64,000 nt of DNA, taken from positions 62,001 to 126,000 of the forward strand of contig NZ_NSFT01000011.1 of the NCBI RefSeq assembly GCF_002294725.1, read 5' to 3'. Source of the stretch: Mesorhizobium sp. WSM4313. Its GTDB lineage: Bacteria > Pseudomonadota > Alphaproteobacteria > Rhizobiales > Rhizobiaceae. Under the pieces are notes generated by a model. It did no database searches and had not been told where the DNA came from. It worked only from the letters and a program-made list of their open reading frames with translations. Positions 49,504-59,555 of the stretch are shown piece after piece; the stretch's first letter is position 1, and the number at the start of each line of letters is the position of its first letter. The position numbers were made by a program, and so were the translations under genes.

Positions 49504-50958
49504 ATGCATCTAAAAGATCTAGCCGGCATCCTACCTGTCGAGGGAACAGCTTCCCCCGACCTGGAGGTGACCGGACTTTCCTCCGATTCCCGCGCGGTCA
49601 AGGCCGGCGTCGTCTTCTTCGCGCTTGCCGGCAGCAAGGCCGACGGCTCGACCTATGCGGCCGACGCCGCGGCCTGCGGCGCCGCGGCGATCGTCACCGG
49701 CAAGGGCGCGAGCGTCTCCAGCCTGTCGATCCCGGTCCTTGCCGTCGATGATCCGCGCCTGGCGCTGGCGCTCAGCGCGGCGCGCTTCTTCGGACGCCAG
49801 CCGCAGACCATGGTCGCCGTCACCGGCACCGCCGGCAAGACATCCGTCGCCGCCTTCACCCGCCAGATCTGGGAGCAGGCGGGTTTTGCCGCCGCCTCGA
49901 TCGGCACGACCGGCGTGGTGGCGCCCGGCCGCAACGAATATGGCTCGCTGACGACGCCCGATCCGGTGGCGCTGCACCGATTGCTCAAGGAGCTGGCGGA
50001 TGCGGGCGTCACCCACGCCTCGATGGAAGCCTCGAGCCACGGTCTCGACCAGCGCCGTCTCGACGGGGTGAAGCTGGCGGCCGGCGCTTTCACCAATCTC
50101 GGCCGCGACCACATGGATTACCATCCGACAGTGGAGGATTATCACCGCGCCAAGCTGCGCCTGTTCGACACGCTGCTGCCGAAGGGCGCGCCCGCCATCG
50201 TCTTTGCCGACGATCCGTGGTCGGAGCCGACCATCGAAGCCGCGAAAGCGGCGGGGCTGGAAGTGCTGACCGTCGGCCGCCATGGCGATTTCCTGACGCT
50301 GAAGCGGGTCGAGCATGAGCGGCATCGCCAGCGCGCCGAAATCGTGGCCGACGGCGTGCTGCACGAGGTCGACCTGCCTTTGGCCGGCGATTTCCAGATC
50401 GCCAACGCGCTGGTCTCGGCCGGGCTTGCTATCGCGACTGGAACACCCGCGGGCAAAGCCTTGGCGGCATTGGAGAAATTGAAGGGTGCGCCGGGCCGGC
50501 TCGACCTCGTCGGCGCCACCGCGGCCGGCGCTCCCGTTTATGTCGACTACGCCCACAAGCCCGATGCGCTGGAGAATGTGCTGACCTCGGTCCGGCCTTT
50601 CACCACGGGGCGCGTCGTCGTGGTGTTCGGCTGCGGCGGCGACCGCGACCGGGGAAAAAGGCCGATCATGGGCGAGATCGCGACCCGGCTCGCCGATGTC
50701 GTCATCGTCACCGACGACAACCCGCGCACGGAAGTGCCCGAGACCATCCGCGCCGCGATCCTTGCTGCCGCGCCCGGCGCCATCGAGATCGGCGACCGCC
50801 GCAAGGCGATCCACGAGGCGGTGGCGATGCTTCGCGCTGGCGACACGCTCATCGTCGCCGGCAAGGGACATGAGGAAGGCCAGACCGTCGGCACCGAAAC
50901 CTTTCACTTCTCCGACCATGAGGAAGTGCGTGAGGCGCTCAAGGAGCGTGCCGCATGA
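49504..50958 (+). CDS. murE: UDP-MurNAc-tripeptide synthetase (meso-DAP adding)
   Basis: 484 residues from ATG 49504. Mur-ligase P-loop G-T-A-G-K-T-S (108-114) and D-N-P-R at 405-408, the motif that selects meso-diaminopimelate. S-S-D-S-R-A-V near the start is the usual uridine-binding loop. It adds meso-DAP to UDP-MurNAc-L-Ala-D-Glu. Overlaps murF by 4 bp. Confidence 0.96.
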   Translation: MHLKDLAGILPVEGTASPDLEVTGLSSDSRAVKAGVVFFALAGSKADGSTYAADAAACGAAAIVTGKGASVSSLSIPVLAVDDPRLALALSAARFFGRQPQTMVAVTGTAGKTSVAAFTRQIWEQAGFAAASIGTTGVVAPGRNEYGSLTTPDPVALHRLLKELADAGVTHASMEASSHGLDQRRLDGVKLAAGAFTNLGRDHMDYHPTVEDYHRAKLRLFDTLLPKGAPAIVFADDPWSEPTIEAAKAAGLEVLTVGRHGDFLTLKRVEHERHRQRAEIVADGVLHEVDLPLAGDFQIANALVSAGLAIATGTPAGKALAALEKLKGAPGRLDLVGATAAGAPVYVDYAHKPDALENVLTSVRPFTTGRVVVVFGCGGDRDRGKRPIMGEIATRLADVVIVTDDNPRTEVPETIRAAILAAAPGAIEIGDRRKAIHEAVAMLRAGDTLIVAGKGHEEGQTVGTETFHFSDHEEVREALKERAA

Positions 50959-52388
50959 ACCTGCTGTGGACGTCGGAAGCGCTCGTCGAAGCCATGGGCG
51001 GCAGGCCGATCGGCTTGCTGCCGGAGGGCATCACCGGCATTTCGATCGACAGCCGCAGCCTGGAGCCGGGAAATGCCTTCTTCGCCATCAAGGGCGAAGC
51101 GATGGACGGCCATGATTTCGCGACAGCGGCGGTCAAAGCCGGAGCGGCGGTGCTGGTCGTCGCCGAGGGCAAGCTGCCGTCGCTCGGCCGGCTGACGGCG
51201 CCGATGATCGTCGTGCAGGACGTGCTCGCAGCGCTTGAGAAGCTCGGCGTCGCGGCCCGCGTCCGCTCGAAGGCCAGGACCATCGCGGTCACGGGATCGG
51301 CCGGCAAGACGACCACCAAGGAAGCGTTACGGCATGTGCTGTCGGCGGTCGGCAAGGTGCACGCTTCTGCGCAGTCGTTCAACAACCATTGGGGCGTGCC
51401 GCTGACGCTGGCGCGCATGCCGCAGGACTGCGACTATGCCGTCTTCGAGATCGGCATGAACCATCCGGGCGAGATCCGGCCGCTGGTCAAGATGGTCAGG
51501 CCGCATGTCGCCATCGTGACGATCATTGCCGCCGCTCATCTCGGCTTCTTCAAGAATCTCGACGAGATTGCCATGGCCAAGGCCGAGATTTTCGAGGGGA
51601 TCGAGCCAGGTGGCGCCGCGCTGCTCAACCGCGACGATCCACGCTGGAAGCTGCTCGGCAAAATGGCGAAAGAGGCGGGCGTCGAGCATGTCTTCGGCTT
51701 CGGCGAAAATGTCCGCTCGGCGTTCCGCCTTGTCGGCTGCGAGCTTCATGCCGACCATTCCGACATCGCCGTCAAGATCGGCAAGAAAGACCTGACGGCT
51801 CGTGTCGGGGCGCCCGGCCGCCATATCGTGCAGAACGTGCTGGCGGTGCTGGGCGCCGCGCAGCTGGTCGGCGCCGACCTCGACAAGGTCGCGGCAGCAC
51901 TGGCAGATCTTTCGGCCGAGCGCGGGCGGGGCCGGCGCCATATTCTGCATCATCCCAACGGGCCGATCACGCTGATCGACGAGAGCTACAACGCCAATCC
52001 GGCGTCGATGGCGGCGGCAATGGCGCTGCTCAACGCCACGCCGGTCGCGGGCGAGGGCCGGCGCATCGCCGTGCTCGGCGACATGCTGGAGCTCGGCAGC
52101 CATTCGGCAGATCTCCACGCAGCGCTTGCCAAGCTGATCGTCGGCACGGGCACGCGCAACGTCTTTCTCGGCGGGCCGGAAATGCAGGCGCTGGCCGAGG
52201 CCCTGCCGTCAGACATTGCAACCGAGTATCGATCGGGAGCGGAAGAACTGAAGCCGATCGTGATCGCCGCGCTCAGGCCCGGCGACGTGGTGATGGTCAA
52301 GTCGTCGAAGGGCATCGGGTTTTCAAAGCTGGTCGAGGCATTGCTCGGCAAATTTCCGGCGGAAGCCACAAACATTAAGCCGGCCTAG
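50955..52388 (+). CDS. murF: UDP-MurNAc-pentapeptide synthetase
   Basis: 477 residues. P-loop G-S-A-G-K-T-T-T (113-120), S-I-D-S-R-S-L-E-P-G near the start and D-E-S-Y-N-A-N-P in the C-terminal half. Adds D-Ala-D-Ala to the tripeptide precursor. Start overlaps murE's stop; 26 bp separate it from mraY. Confidence 0.96.
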   Translation: MNLLWTSEALVEAMGGRPIGLLPEGITGISIDSRSLEPGNAFFAIKGEAMDGHDFATAAVKAGAAVLVVAEGKLPSLGRLTAPMIVVQDVLAALEKLGVAARVRSKARTIAVTGSAGKTTTKEALRHVLSAVGKVHASAQSFNNHWGVPLTLARMPQDCDYAVFEIGMNHPGEIRPLVKMVRPHVAIVTIIAAAHLGFFKNLDEIAMAKAEIFEGIEPGGAALLNRDDPRWKLLGKMAKEAGVEHVFGFGENVRSAFRLVGCELHADHSDIAVKIGKKDLTARVGAPGRHIVQNVLAVLGAAQLVGADLDKVAAALADLSAERGRGRRHILHHPNGPITLIDESYNANPASMAAAMALLNATPVAGEGRRIAVLGDMLELGSHSADLHAALAKLIVGTGTRNVFLGGPEMQALAEALPSDIATEYRSGAEELKPIVIAALRPGDVVMVKSSKGIGFSKLVEALLGKFPAEATNIKPA

Positions 52389-52414
52389 GTCGGGCTCCGG
52401 GGGACGGAAGGACC

Positions 52415-53497
52415 ATGTTCACACTGCTCGTCGATTTCGCGGACAAGATCTCGTTCTTCAACGTCTTCCGCTACATCACTTTTCGTACAGGCGGCGCGCT
52501 GATCACGTCGGCGCTGATCGTCTTCATCTTTGGGCCGACGATCATCAATTCGCTGCGTCTGCGGCAAGGCAAGGGCCAGCCGATCCGCGCCGACGGCCCG
52601 CAGACGCATTTCAAGAAGGCCGGAACGCCGACCATGGGCGGGCTGATGATCCTGTCCGGCATCATCGGTTCGTCGCTCTTATGGGCAAACCTGTCCAGCA
52701 TCTATGTCTGGGTCGTGTTGCTGGTCACCGTCGGCTTCGGCTCGATCGGCTTCTACGACGACTATCTCAAGGTCACCAAGCAGTCGCATCTGGGCTTCTC
52801 CGGCAAGGCCCGCCTGGCGATCGAGTTCGTCATCGCCGCCATCGCGGCCTGGGTGATCATGCACAATGGCCAGGCGCCATTCTCGTCGTCGCTGACGTTC
52901 CCTTTCGCCAAGGAATTCCTGATCAATCTCGGCTGGTTCTTCGTGCCGTTCTCCTGCTTCGTGATCGTCGGCGCCGGCAATGCGGTGAACCTGACCGACG
53001 GCCTCGACGGCCTGGCGATCGTGCCGATCATGATCGCGGCGGCGTCCTTCGGCGTCATCGCCTATTTGTCGGGCAACGCAGTGTTCGCCGAGTATCTGCA
53101 GATCCATTTCGTTCCCGGCACCGGCGAGCTCGCCGTCGTGCTCGGCGCGGTGATCGGCGCGGGCCTCGGCTTCCTTTGGTTCAACGCGCCGCCGGCCGCG
53201 ATCTTCATGGGCGACACCGGCTCGCTGGCGATGGGCGGGCTGATCGGCACCATCGCGGTCGCTACCAAGCACGAGATCGTGCTGGTGATCGTCGGCGGCC
53301 TGTTCGTGGTCGAGATCCTGTCGGTCATCATCCAGGTCGGCTATTTCAAGATGACCGGCAAGCGCGTCTTCCTGATGGCGCCGATCCATCACCATTTCGA
53401 AAAGCTCGGCTGGACCGAAAGCCAGGTAGTGATACGCTTCTGGATCATTGCCGTCATCCTGGCGCTGGTCGGCCTGTCCACCCTTAAGCTCAGATAG
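52415..53497 (+). CDS. mraY: Phospho-MurNAc-pentapeptide translocase
   Basis: 360 residues, ten transmembrane helices. G-P-Q-T-H-F-K-K-A-G-T-P-T-M-G-G, F-Y-D-D-Y-L-K (catalytic Asp pair), N-L-T-D-G-L-D-G-L and M-A-P-I-H-H-H-F-E are the PNPT/MraY signatures. GGAAGG precedes the ATG. It makes lipid I on undecaprenyl phosphate. Confidence 0.97.
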   Translation: MFTLLVDFADKISFFNVFRYITFRTGGALITSALIVFIFGPTIINSLRLRQGKGQPIRADGPQTHFKKAGTPTMGGLMILSGIIGSSLLWANLSSIYVWVVLLVTVGFGSIGFYDDYLKVTKQSHLGFSGKARLAIEFVIAAIAAWVIMHNGQAPFSSSLTFPFAKEFLINLGWFFVPFSCFVIVGAGNAVNLTDGLDGLAIVPIMIAAASFGVIAYLSGNAVFAEYLQIHFVPGTGELAVVLGAVIGAGLGFLWFNAPPAAIFMGDTGSLAMGGLIGTIAVATKHEIVLVIVGGLFVVEILSVIIQVGYFKMTGKRVFLMAPIHHHFEKLGWTESQVVIRFWIIAVILALVGLSTLKLR

Positions 53498-53507
53498 GAC
53501 TCGCTGC

Positions 53508-54908
53508 TTGATCCCCGCTGCTTCCTTTTCAGGCAAACGCATTTCGCTCTTCGGGCTTGGCGGCTCGGGGATCGCCACCGCGCATGCGCTGATCGCCGGC
53601 GGCGCCGAGGTGCTGGCCTGGGACGACAATCCGGACAGCGTCGCCAAGGCAGCGGCGGCGGGGATTACGACCGGAGATCTGCGCGCGGCCGACTGGCCGC
53701 GTTTCGCCGCCTTCGTGCTGTCGCCGGGGGTGCCGCTGACGCATCCCAAGCCGCATTGGACGGTGGAGCTGGCGCGCGGCGCCGGTGTCGAGGTGATCGG
53801 CGATATCGAGCTGTTCTGCCGCGAACGCAACAGCCACGCGCCGGCAGCACCCTTCATCGCGATTACCGGGACCAACGGCAAGTCGACGACGACGGCGCTG
53901 ACGGCGCATATCCTGAAGTCGGCAGGCCGCGACACGCAGATGGGCGGCAATATCGGCCGTGCCGTCATGACGCTCGATCCGCCCGAGCCGACGCGGCACT
54001 ATGTCGTAGAGTGCTCGTCCTACCAGATCGATCTCGCGCCCTCCATCAATCCGACCGCCGGCATCCTGCTCAACCTGACGCCAGACCATCTCGACCGGCA
54101 CGGCACGATGGCGCACTACGCCTCGATCAAGGAAAGGCTGGTCGCCGGCAGCGACACCGCGATCGTCGGCGTCGACGATTCCTGGTGCGCCCAGATCGCC
54201 GACCGGCTGGAGCGCGCCGGCCGGCAGGTCATCCGCATTTCCAAGCGCCTGCCTTTGACCGACGGCTATTTCGCCGACGGCACCAATCTGATGGAAGCCG
54301 TGCACGGCCGCTACAGCCGCGTCGCCTTCCTCGAAGGCATCGGGTCGTTGCGCGGCCAGCACAACGCGCAGAACGCGCTGGCCGCCGTCGCCGCGTGCCT
54401 GAGGATCGGGCTCGATCTCGGCGAGATCCAGGCCGGGCTCGAAAGCTTCCCCGGACTGGCGCATCGCATGGAGCAGGTCGGCCGCAAGGACCATGTGCTG
54501 TTCGTCAACGATTCCAAGGCGACCAATGCCGATGCGGCCGCACCCGCGCTGTCGAGCTTCAACCGCGTCTACTGGATCGCCGGCGGCCTGCCCAAGGAAG
54601 GCGGCATCGAGCCGCTGCGCGGCTTCTTTCCGCGCATCGCCAAGGCCTATCTGATCGGCGAGGCGGCGCCAGCCTTCTCGGCGACGCTCGGCGAGGCAGT
54701 ACCCTACGAAATATCCGGAACGCTGGCGGCGGCGGTCGAGCATGCCGCCAACGACGCAGCAAAGGACACCGGCGGCGAGGCCGTGGTGCTGCTTTCGCCG
54801 GCTTGCGCCAGTTTCGACCAGTTCAAGAATTTCGAAGTTCGTGGCGAAGCCTTCAGGCAAGCTGCGACTGCTATTGATGGGGTGAAATCCATCGGAGGGC
54901 CACGTTGA
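53508..54908 (+). CDS. murD: UDP-MurNAc-L-alanine:D-glutamate ligase
   Basis: 466 residues from TTG 53508 (no in-frame ATG before the domain start; upstream codons lie inside mraY). Rossmann entry L-F-G-L-G-G-S-G, P-loop G-T-N-G-K-S-T (121-127), and L-S-P-A-C-A-S-F-D-Q-F at the end. Adds D-Glu. Stop overlaps ftsW's ATG by one base. Confidence 0.95.
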   Translation: MIPAASFSGKRISLFGLGGSGIATAHALIAGGAEVLAWDDNPDSVAKAAAAGITTGDLRAADWPRFAAFVLSPGVPLTHPKPHWTVELARGAGVEVIGDIELFCRERNSHAPAAPFIAITGTNGKSTTTALTAHILKSAGRDTQMGGNIGRAVMTLDPPEPTRHYVVECSSYQIDLAPSINPTAGILLNLTPDHLDRHGTMAHYASIKERLVAGSDTAIVGVDDSWCAQIADRLERAGRQVIRISKRLPLTDGYFADGTNLMEAVHGRYSRVAFLEGIGSLRGQHNAQNALAAVAACLRIGLDLGEIQAGLESFPGLAHRMEQVGRKDHVLFVNDSKATNADAAAPALSSFNRVYWIAGGLPKEGGIEPLRGFFPRIAKAYLIGEAAPAFSATLGEAVPYEISGTLAAAVEHAANDAAKDTGGEAVVLLSPACASFDQFKNFEVRGEAFRQAATAIDGVKSIGGPR

Positions 54909-56059
54909 TGCAAAGCCGTCTCGACAAAAGTCCTGTCGCCACCTGGTGGTGGACGATCGATCGCTGGTTCCTGGCGGCATTCCTGTCGCTGATGGGACTG
55001 GGCATCGTGCTGTCTTTCGCCGCAAGCCCGGCGGTGGCCGAGCGCATCGGCCTCGACAGCTTCCACTTCGCCACACGCCAGATCATCTTCACCATCCCGG
55101 CGCTTATCGTGATGCTGGCAGTCTCTTTCCTGGAGGCGCGGCAGATAAGGCGCATGTCGCTGGTGATGATCTGCATCATGCTGGTGCTGATGGTGGCGGT
55201 GCTCTACATCGGCGTCGAGGTGAAGGGGGCGCGTCGCTGGGTATCGCTCGCCGGTCTTTCCATCCAGCCGTCCGAGTTCCTGAAACCGGCCTTCGTCGTC
55301 ATCTGCGCCTGGCTGTTTGCGGAGCACAGGCGCCAGCCCGACATTCCCGGCAATCTGTTCGCCATGCTTTTGCTGGCGCTGGTCATCTCGCTTCTGGTGG
55401 CTCAGCCCGATCTCGGCCAGACCATGCTGGTGCTGGGCACCTGGGGCGTGATGTTCTTCATGGCCGGCCTGCCCTGGTTCTGGATCGTCGCGCTGGGGGC
55501 TGCCGGGGTCGGCGGCGTGTTCGCGGCCTATACGGTGTTTCCGCACGTCGCCGCGCGCATCGACAAGTTCATGACCGGCGAAGGCGACACCTTCCAGGTC
55601 GATATGGGCCGCGAGGCGCTGATCAATGGCGGCTGGTTTGGCGTCGGCCCGGGCGAGGGCACGGTGAAGCGGGTCATCCCCGACAGCCACGCCGACTTCG
55701 TCTTCTCGGTCGCCGGCGAGGAGTTCGGCCTCATAATGTGCTTCTTCATCATGTCGATCTTCGCCTTCATCGTGCTGCGCGGCCTGAGCATCGCGCTCAA
55801 GGAACAGGACGATTTCACCCGCTATGCGGTGGGCGGCCTCGTCACCGTCTTCGGCCTGCAATCGGCCATCAACATGTGCGTGAACCTGCAGCTGATGCCG
55901 GCCAAGGGCATGACGCTGCCCTTCATCTCCTATGGCGGCTCCTCGCAGATCGCCATCGCCGTCTCGATGGGCATGGTGCTCGCCTTGACGCGCAAGCGTC
56001 CGGAAAAGCGCAAGCAGATGGGCTTCGTCCTTTCGCAGCGCGCAATGCCGGCGGAATGA
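54908..56059 (+). CDS. ftsW: Septal peptidoglycan polymerase FtsW
   Basis: 383 residues, ten transmembrane helices (SEDS family). K-G-A-R-R-W, Q-P-S-E-F-L-K-P, Q-P-D-L-G-Q-T, E-E-F-G-L-I and P-F-I-S-Y-G-G-S-S are the conserved loops. Lipid II glycosyltransferase working with FtsI. Start ATG overlaps murD's TGA. Confidence 0.96.
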   Translation: MQSRLDKSPVATWWWTIDRWFLAAFLSLMGLGIVLSFAASPAVAERIGLDSFHFATRQIIFTIPALIVMLAVSFLEARQIRRMSLVMICIMLVLMVAVLYIGVEVKGARRWVSLAGLSIQPSEFLKPAFVVICAWLFAEHRRQPDIPGNLFAMLLLALVISLLVAQPDLGQTMLVLGTWGVMFFMAGLPWFWIVALGAAGVGGVFAAYTVFPHVAARIDKFMTGEGDTFQVDMGREALINGGWFGVGPGEGTVKRVIPDSHADFVFSVAGEEFGLIMCFFIMSIFAFIVLRGLSIALKEQDDFTRYAVGGLVTVFGLQSAINMCVNLQLMPAKGMTLPFISYGGSSQIAIAVSMGMVLALTRKRPEKRKQMGFVLSQRAMPAE

Positions 56060-56065
56060 GGCAGG

Positions 56066-57190
56066 ATGGCGAAGGGTGTCATCCTGCTTGCGGCCGGCGG
56101 AACGGGCGGACATCTGTTTCCGGCCGAGGCGCTGGCGCATGAGCTGATCGAGCGCGGCTGGAAGGTGCATCTTGCCACCGACAATCGCGCCGAGCGCTAT
56201 TCCCGCCATTTCCCGGCAGCCGACATTCACACCATCCCCTCGGCAACGCTGGGTTCGAAGAACCCGGTCGCCATGCTCTCGGCCTTCTGGAAGATCTGGC
56301 AGGGCGTGCGGGAGGCCGGTCGTGTAATCGCCAGGATCAAGCCGGAGGCTGTCGTCGGCTTCGGCGGCTATCCGACGCTGCCGCCGCTCTATGCCGCGAC
56401 AAGGCGAAAAGTGCCGACGCTGATCCATGAGCAGAACGCCGTCATGGGCCGCGCCAACAGGGCGCTTGCCGGCCGCGTGGATGCGATTGCCGGCGGTTTC
56501 CTGCCGGAAGGCGCAAGCGCTGACGGCGCAAAGACGGTGACCACCGGCAATCCGGTCAGGCCGCAGGTCCTCGATGCGGCGAAAACGCCTTACGTGGTTT
56601 CGAACGAGGGCGAGCCGTTCCGCTTCCTGGTGTTCGGCGGCAGTCAGGGCGCGCAGTTCTTTTCCGATGCCGTGCCGGCGGCGATCGCGCTGCTGCCGCA
56701 AGACCTGCGCAAGCGGCTGGTCATCACCCAGCAGGCGCGCGCCGAGGATGTGGCGCGGGTGAAGGCCGCCTATGCCGATCTCGGGGTCGACATGCAGGTC
56801 TCGCCCTTCTTCACCGACATGGCGGCGCGCATGGCGGCGGCGCATCTGGTGATGTCGCGTTCTGGCGCCTCGACGGTTTCGGAAATCGCCGTCATCGGCC
56901 GGCCGGCACTGCTGGTGCCTTATCCGCACGCGCTCGACCACGATCAGGCGGCGAATGCGGCAGCCCTTGCCGCCGCCGGGGGAGCCGAGCTCCATCCGCA
57001 GTCGACGCTGTCGGCGGCGCGCATCGCCGAGCTGGTCGGCGGGCTGGTCAAGGACCCGAACCGGCTGGCGACCATGGCCGCCGCCGCCCGCTCGGCCGGG
57101 AAACCGAACGCGGCGCGGTTGCTCGCCGATCTGACAGAGGCTATTGCGTCCGGCAAAACGGTTTCGGACTACAGGAGGACGCGCCCATGA
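56066..57190 (+). CDS. murG: Lipid II-forming UDP-GlcNAc transferase
   Basis: 374 residues. G-G-T-G-G-H at 11-16, the G-F-G-G-Y segment, and in the C-terminal half G-G-S-Q-G-A and S-R-S-G-A-S-T-V-S-E are GT28/MurG signatures. Peripheral inner-membrane enzyme. 6 bp after ftsW and overlapping murC by 4 bp. Confidence 0.97.
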   Translation: MAKGVILLAAGGTGGHLFPAEALAHELIERGWKVHLATDNRAERYSRHFPAADIHTIPSATLGSKNPVAMLSAFWKIWQGVREAGRVIARIKPEAVVGFGGYPTLPPLYAATRRKVPTLIHEQNAVMGRANRALAGRVDAIAGGFLPEGASADGAKTVTTGNPVRPQVLDAAKTPYVVSNEGEPFRFLVFGGSQGAQFFSDAVPAAIALLPQDLRKRLVITQQARAEDVARVKAAYADLGVDMQVSPFFTDMAARMAAAHLVMSRSGASTVSEIAVIGRPALLVPYPHALDHDQAANAAALAAAGGAELHPQSTLSAARIAELVGGLVKDPNRLATMAAAARSAGKPNAARLLADLTEAIASGKTVSDYRRTRP

Positions 57191-58593
57191 AGATGCCGCA
57201 GACGATCGGCCTTGTGCATTTCATCGGCATCGGCGGCATCGGCATGAGCGGCATCGCCGAGGTGCTGCACAATCTGGGCTACAAGGTGCAAGGGTCCGAC
57301 CAGGCCGACGGCGCCAATGTGCAGCGGTTGCGCGACAAGGGCATCGAATGCTTCGTCGGTCACAAGGCCGAGAATGTCGGCGATGCCGAAGTCGTGGTTG
57401 TTTCGACCGCGATCAAGAAATCCAACCCGGAGCTCAAGGCCGCGCGGGAGAAGTTGCTCCCCATTGTCCGCCGCGCCGAGATGCTGGCCGAACTGATGCG
57501 TTTCCGCCAGGCGGTCGCCATCGGCGGCACGCATGGCAAGACGACGACCACCTCGATGGTGGCGACGCTGCTCGAGGCCGGCGGGCTCGACCCGACCGTC
57601 ATCAATGGCGGCATCATCAACGCCTACGGCACCAATGCCCGCATGGGCGACGGCGAGTGGATGGTGGTCGAAGCCGACGAGAGCGACGGCACCTTCCTGA
57701 AACTGCCGGCCGACATCGCCGTCGTCACCAACATCGATCCCGAGCATCTCGACCACTATGGCAGCTTCGACAAGGTGCGCGAGGCGTTCCGCCAGTTCGT
57801 CGAGAACGTGCCGTTCTACGGTTTCGGCGTGATGTGCACCGACCATCCGGAAGTGCAGGCGCTGGTCGGCCGCATCGAGGATCGGCGCGTCATCACCTAT
57901 GGCGAGAACGCGCAGGCCGACGTGCGCTTCAGCAACCACCGCATGCAAGGTGCGATCTCCGAATTCGATGTCGTGATCCGCGATCGCAAGGGGCGGGGCA
58001 CGACCTCGATAAAGGACCTGCGCCTGCCGATGCCTGGCCGCCATAACGTCTCCAACGCGACGGCGGCCATCGCGGTGGCGCATGAGCTTGGCCTCTCGGC
58101 CGACGCGATCAAGAAGGGCCTTTCGTCCTTCGCGGGCGTCAAGCGGCGCTTCACCCGTACGGGCTCGTGGAACGGTGTCGAGGTGTTCGACGATTACGGC
58201 CACCACCCGGTCGAGATCGCGGCGGTGCTGAAGGCCGCGCGCAGCGCGACCAAGGGGCGTGTCATCGCCATCGCGCAGCCGCATCGCTTCACCCGGCTGC
58301 ACGATCTCTTCGAGGAATTCTCGGTCTGCTTCAACGACGCCGACACGGTCATGGTGGCGCCGGTCTACGCGGCCGGCGAGGAACCCATCGAAGGCGTGAC
58401 TTCCGACGCGTTGGTGTCGCGCATCCGCTCCGGCGGCCACCGCGACGCACGCTATATCGATGGTCAGGCAGCAATCGCGCCCGCCATTCGCGAGCTTGCC
58501 AAGCCCGGCGATTTCGTCGTCTTCCTCGGCGCCGGCAACATCACGCAATGGGCCTATGCGCTGCCCAAGGAACTTGGTGGGACGCCCTCATGA
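57187..58593 (+). CDS. murC: UDP-MurNAc:L-alanine ligase
   Basis: 468 residues. H-F-I-G-I-G-G-I-G-M-S-G near the start, P-loop G-T-H-G-K-T-T-T-T (114-122), H-H-P-V-E-I and Q-P-H-R-F-T-R-L later. Adds L-Ala to UDP-MurNAc. Stop overlaps murB's ATG. Confidence 0.96.
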   Translation: MKMPQTIGLVHFIGIGGIGMSGIAEVLHNLGYKVQGSDQADGANVQRLRDKGIECFVGHKAENVGDAEVVVVSTAIKKSNPELKAAREKLLPIVRRAEMLAELMRFRQAVAIGGTHGKTTTTSMVATLLEAGGLDPTVINGGIINAYGTNARMGDGEWMVVEADESDGTFLKLPADIAVVTNIDPEHLDHYGSFDKVREAFRQFVENVPFYGFGVMCTDHPEVQALVGRIEDRRVITYGENAQADVRFSNHRMQGAISEFDVVIRDRKGRGTTSIKDLRLPMPGRHNVSNATAAIAVAHELGLSADAIKKGLSSFAGVKRRFTRTGSWNGVEVFDDYGHHPVEIAAVLKAARSATKGRVIAIAQPHRFTRLHDLFEEFSVCFNDADTVMVAPVYAAGEEPIEGVTSDALVSRIRSGGHRDARYIDGQAAIAPAIRELAKPGDFVVFLGAGNITQWAYALPKELGGTPS

Positions 58594-59555
58594 TGCGCGG
58601 CCAGGACCTGATCGATAAACTCGGCGACAAGCTTGCCGGCCTGCGTGGCCGTATCACGCCGAACGCCGAGATGGACAAGATCACCTGGTTCCGGGCCGGC
58701 GGCCTCGCCGAGGCGCTGTTCCAGCCGGCCGACGAGGAGGACCTCGCGGCCTTCCTGCGCGCGGTGCCGGAAGAGATACCGGTCGTGGTGGTCGGCGTCG
58801 GCTCGAACCTTCTGGTGCGCGACGGCGGCATTCCGGGTTTTGTAGTCAGGCTCTCGGCCAAGGGTTTCGGCGAGGCCGAGACCACCGGGCCGACCACGAT
58901 CAAAGCCGGCGCGGCGACGCCGGACAAGCGCCTCGCGGCGGTCGCGTATGAAGCCGGCATTGGCGGCTTCCATTTCTATCACGGCATTCCTGGCGCTGTC
59001 GGCGGCGCGCTCAGGATGAATGCCGGCGCCAACGGCGTCGAGACGCGTGAGCGGGTCGTCGAGGTGAGGGCCCTGGACCGCAGGGGCAATCTCCATACGC
59101 TGAGCAATGCCGATATGGGCTATGCCTATCGCCATTCGTCCGCGCCTGCAGGACTGATCTTCACCTCGGCCATTTTCGAAGGGTTTGCGGAAGACAAGGC
59201 GGCGATCAAGGCGGCAATGGATGCCGTGCAGAACCATCGCGAGACGGTGCAGCCGATCAGGGAGAAGACCGGCGGCTCGACCTTCCAGAATCCGGAAGGC
59301 ACCTCGGCGTGGAAGGAGATCGACAAGGCCGGCTGCCGCGGGCTGATGATCGGCGGCGCGCAGATGTCGCCGATGCATTGCAACTTCATGATCAACACCG
59401 GCACGGCCACCGGCTACGATCTCGAATATCTGGGCGAGACGGTGCGGGCGCGGGTGCTCGAGAATTCGGGCATCCGGCTGCACTGGGAGATCAAGCGCCT
59501 CGGCAATTTCAGGCCCGGCCATGCGGTGCAGGAGTTTCTCGGGCAGCTTCTTTAG
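58590..59555 (+). CDS. murB: UDP-N-acetylenolpyruvoylglucosamine reductase
   Basis: 321 residues. T-W-F-R-A-G-G near the start, FAD loop G-V-G-S-N-L-L-V-R-D-G-G, G-I-P-G-A-V-G-G, and G-G-S-T-F-Q-N-P with the catalytic serine. Type II-like short MurB as in other rhizobia. Its end is followed by the largest intergenic gap of the dcw cluster. Confidence 0.95.
   Translation: MMRGQDLIDKLGDKLAGLRGRITPNAEMDKITWFRAGGLAEALFQPADEEDLAAFLRAVPEEIPVVVVGVGSNLLVRDGGIPGFVVRLSAKGFGEAETTGPTTIKAGAATPDKRLAAVAYEAGIGGFHFYHGIPGAVGGALRMNAGANGVETRERVVEVRALDRRGNLHTLSNADMGYAYRHSSAPAGLIFTSAIFEGFAEDKAAIKAAMDAVQNHRETVQPIREKTGGSTFQNPEGTSAWKEIDKAGCRGLMIGGAQMSPMHCNFMINTGTATGYDLEYLGETVRARVLENSGIRLHWEIKRLGNFRPGHAVQEFLGQLL

Noticed and set aside
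54704..56995. 763-codon frame antisense to ftsW and murG
   Set aside because: Shadow of the dcw genes; His/Asp/Arg-rich with no domain.
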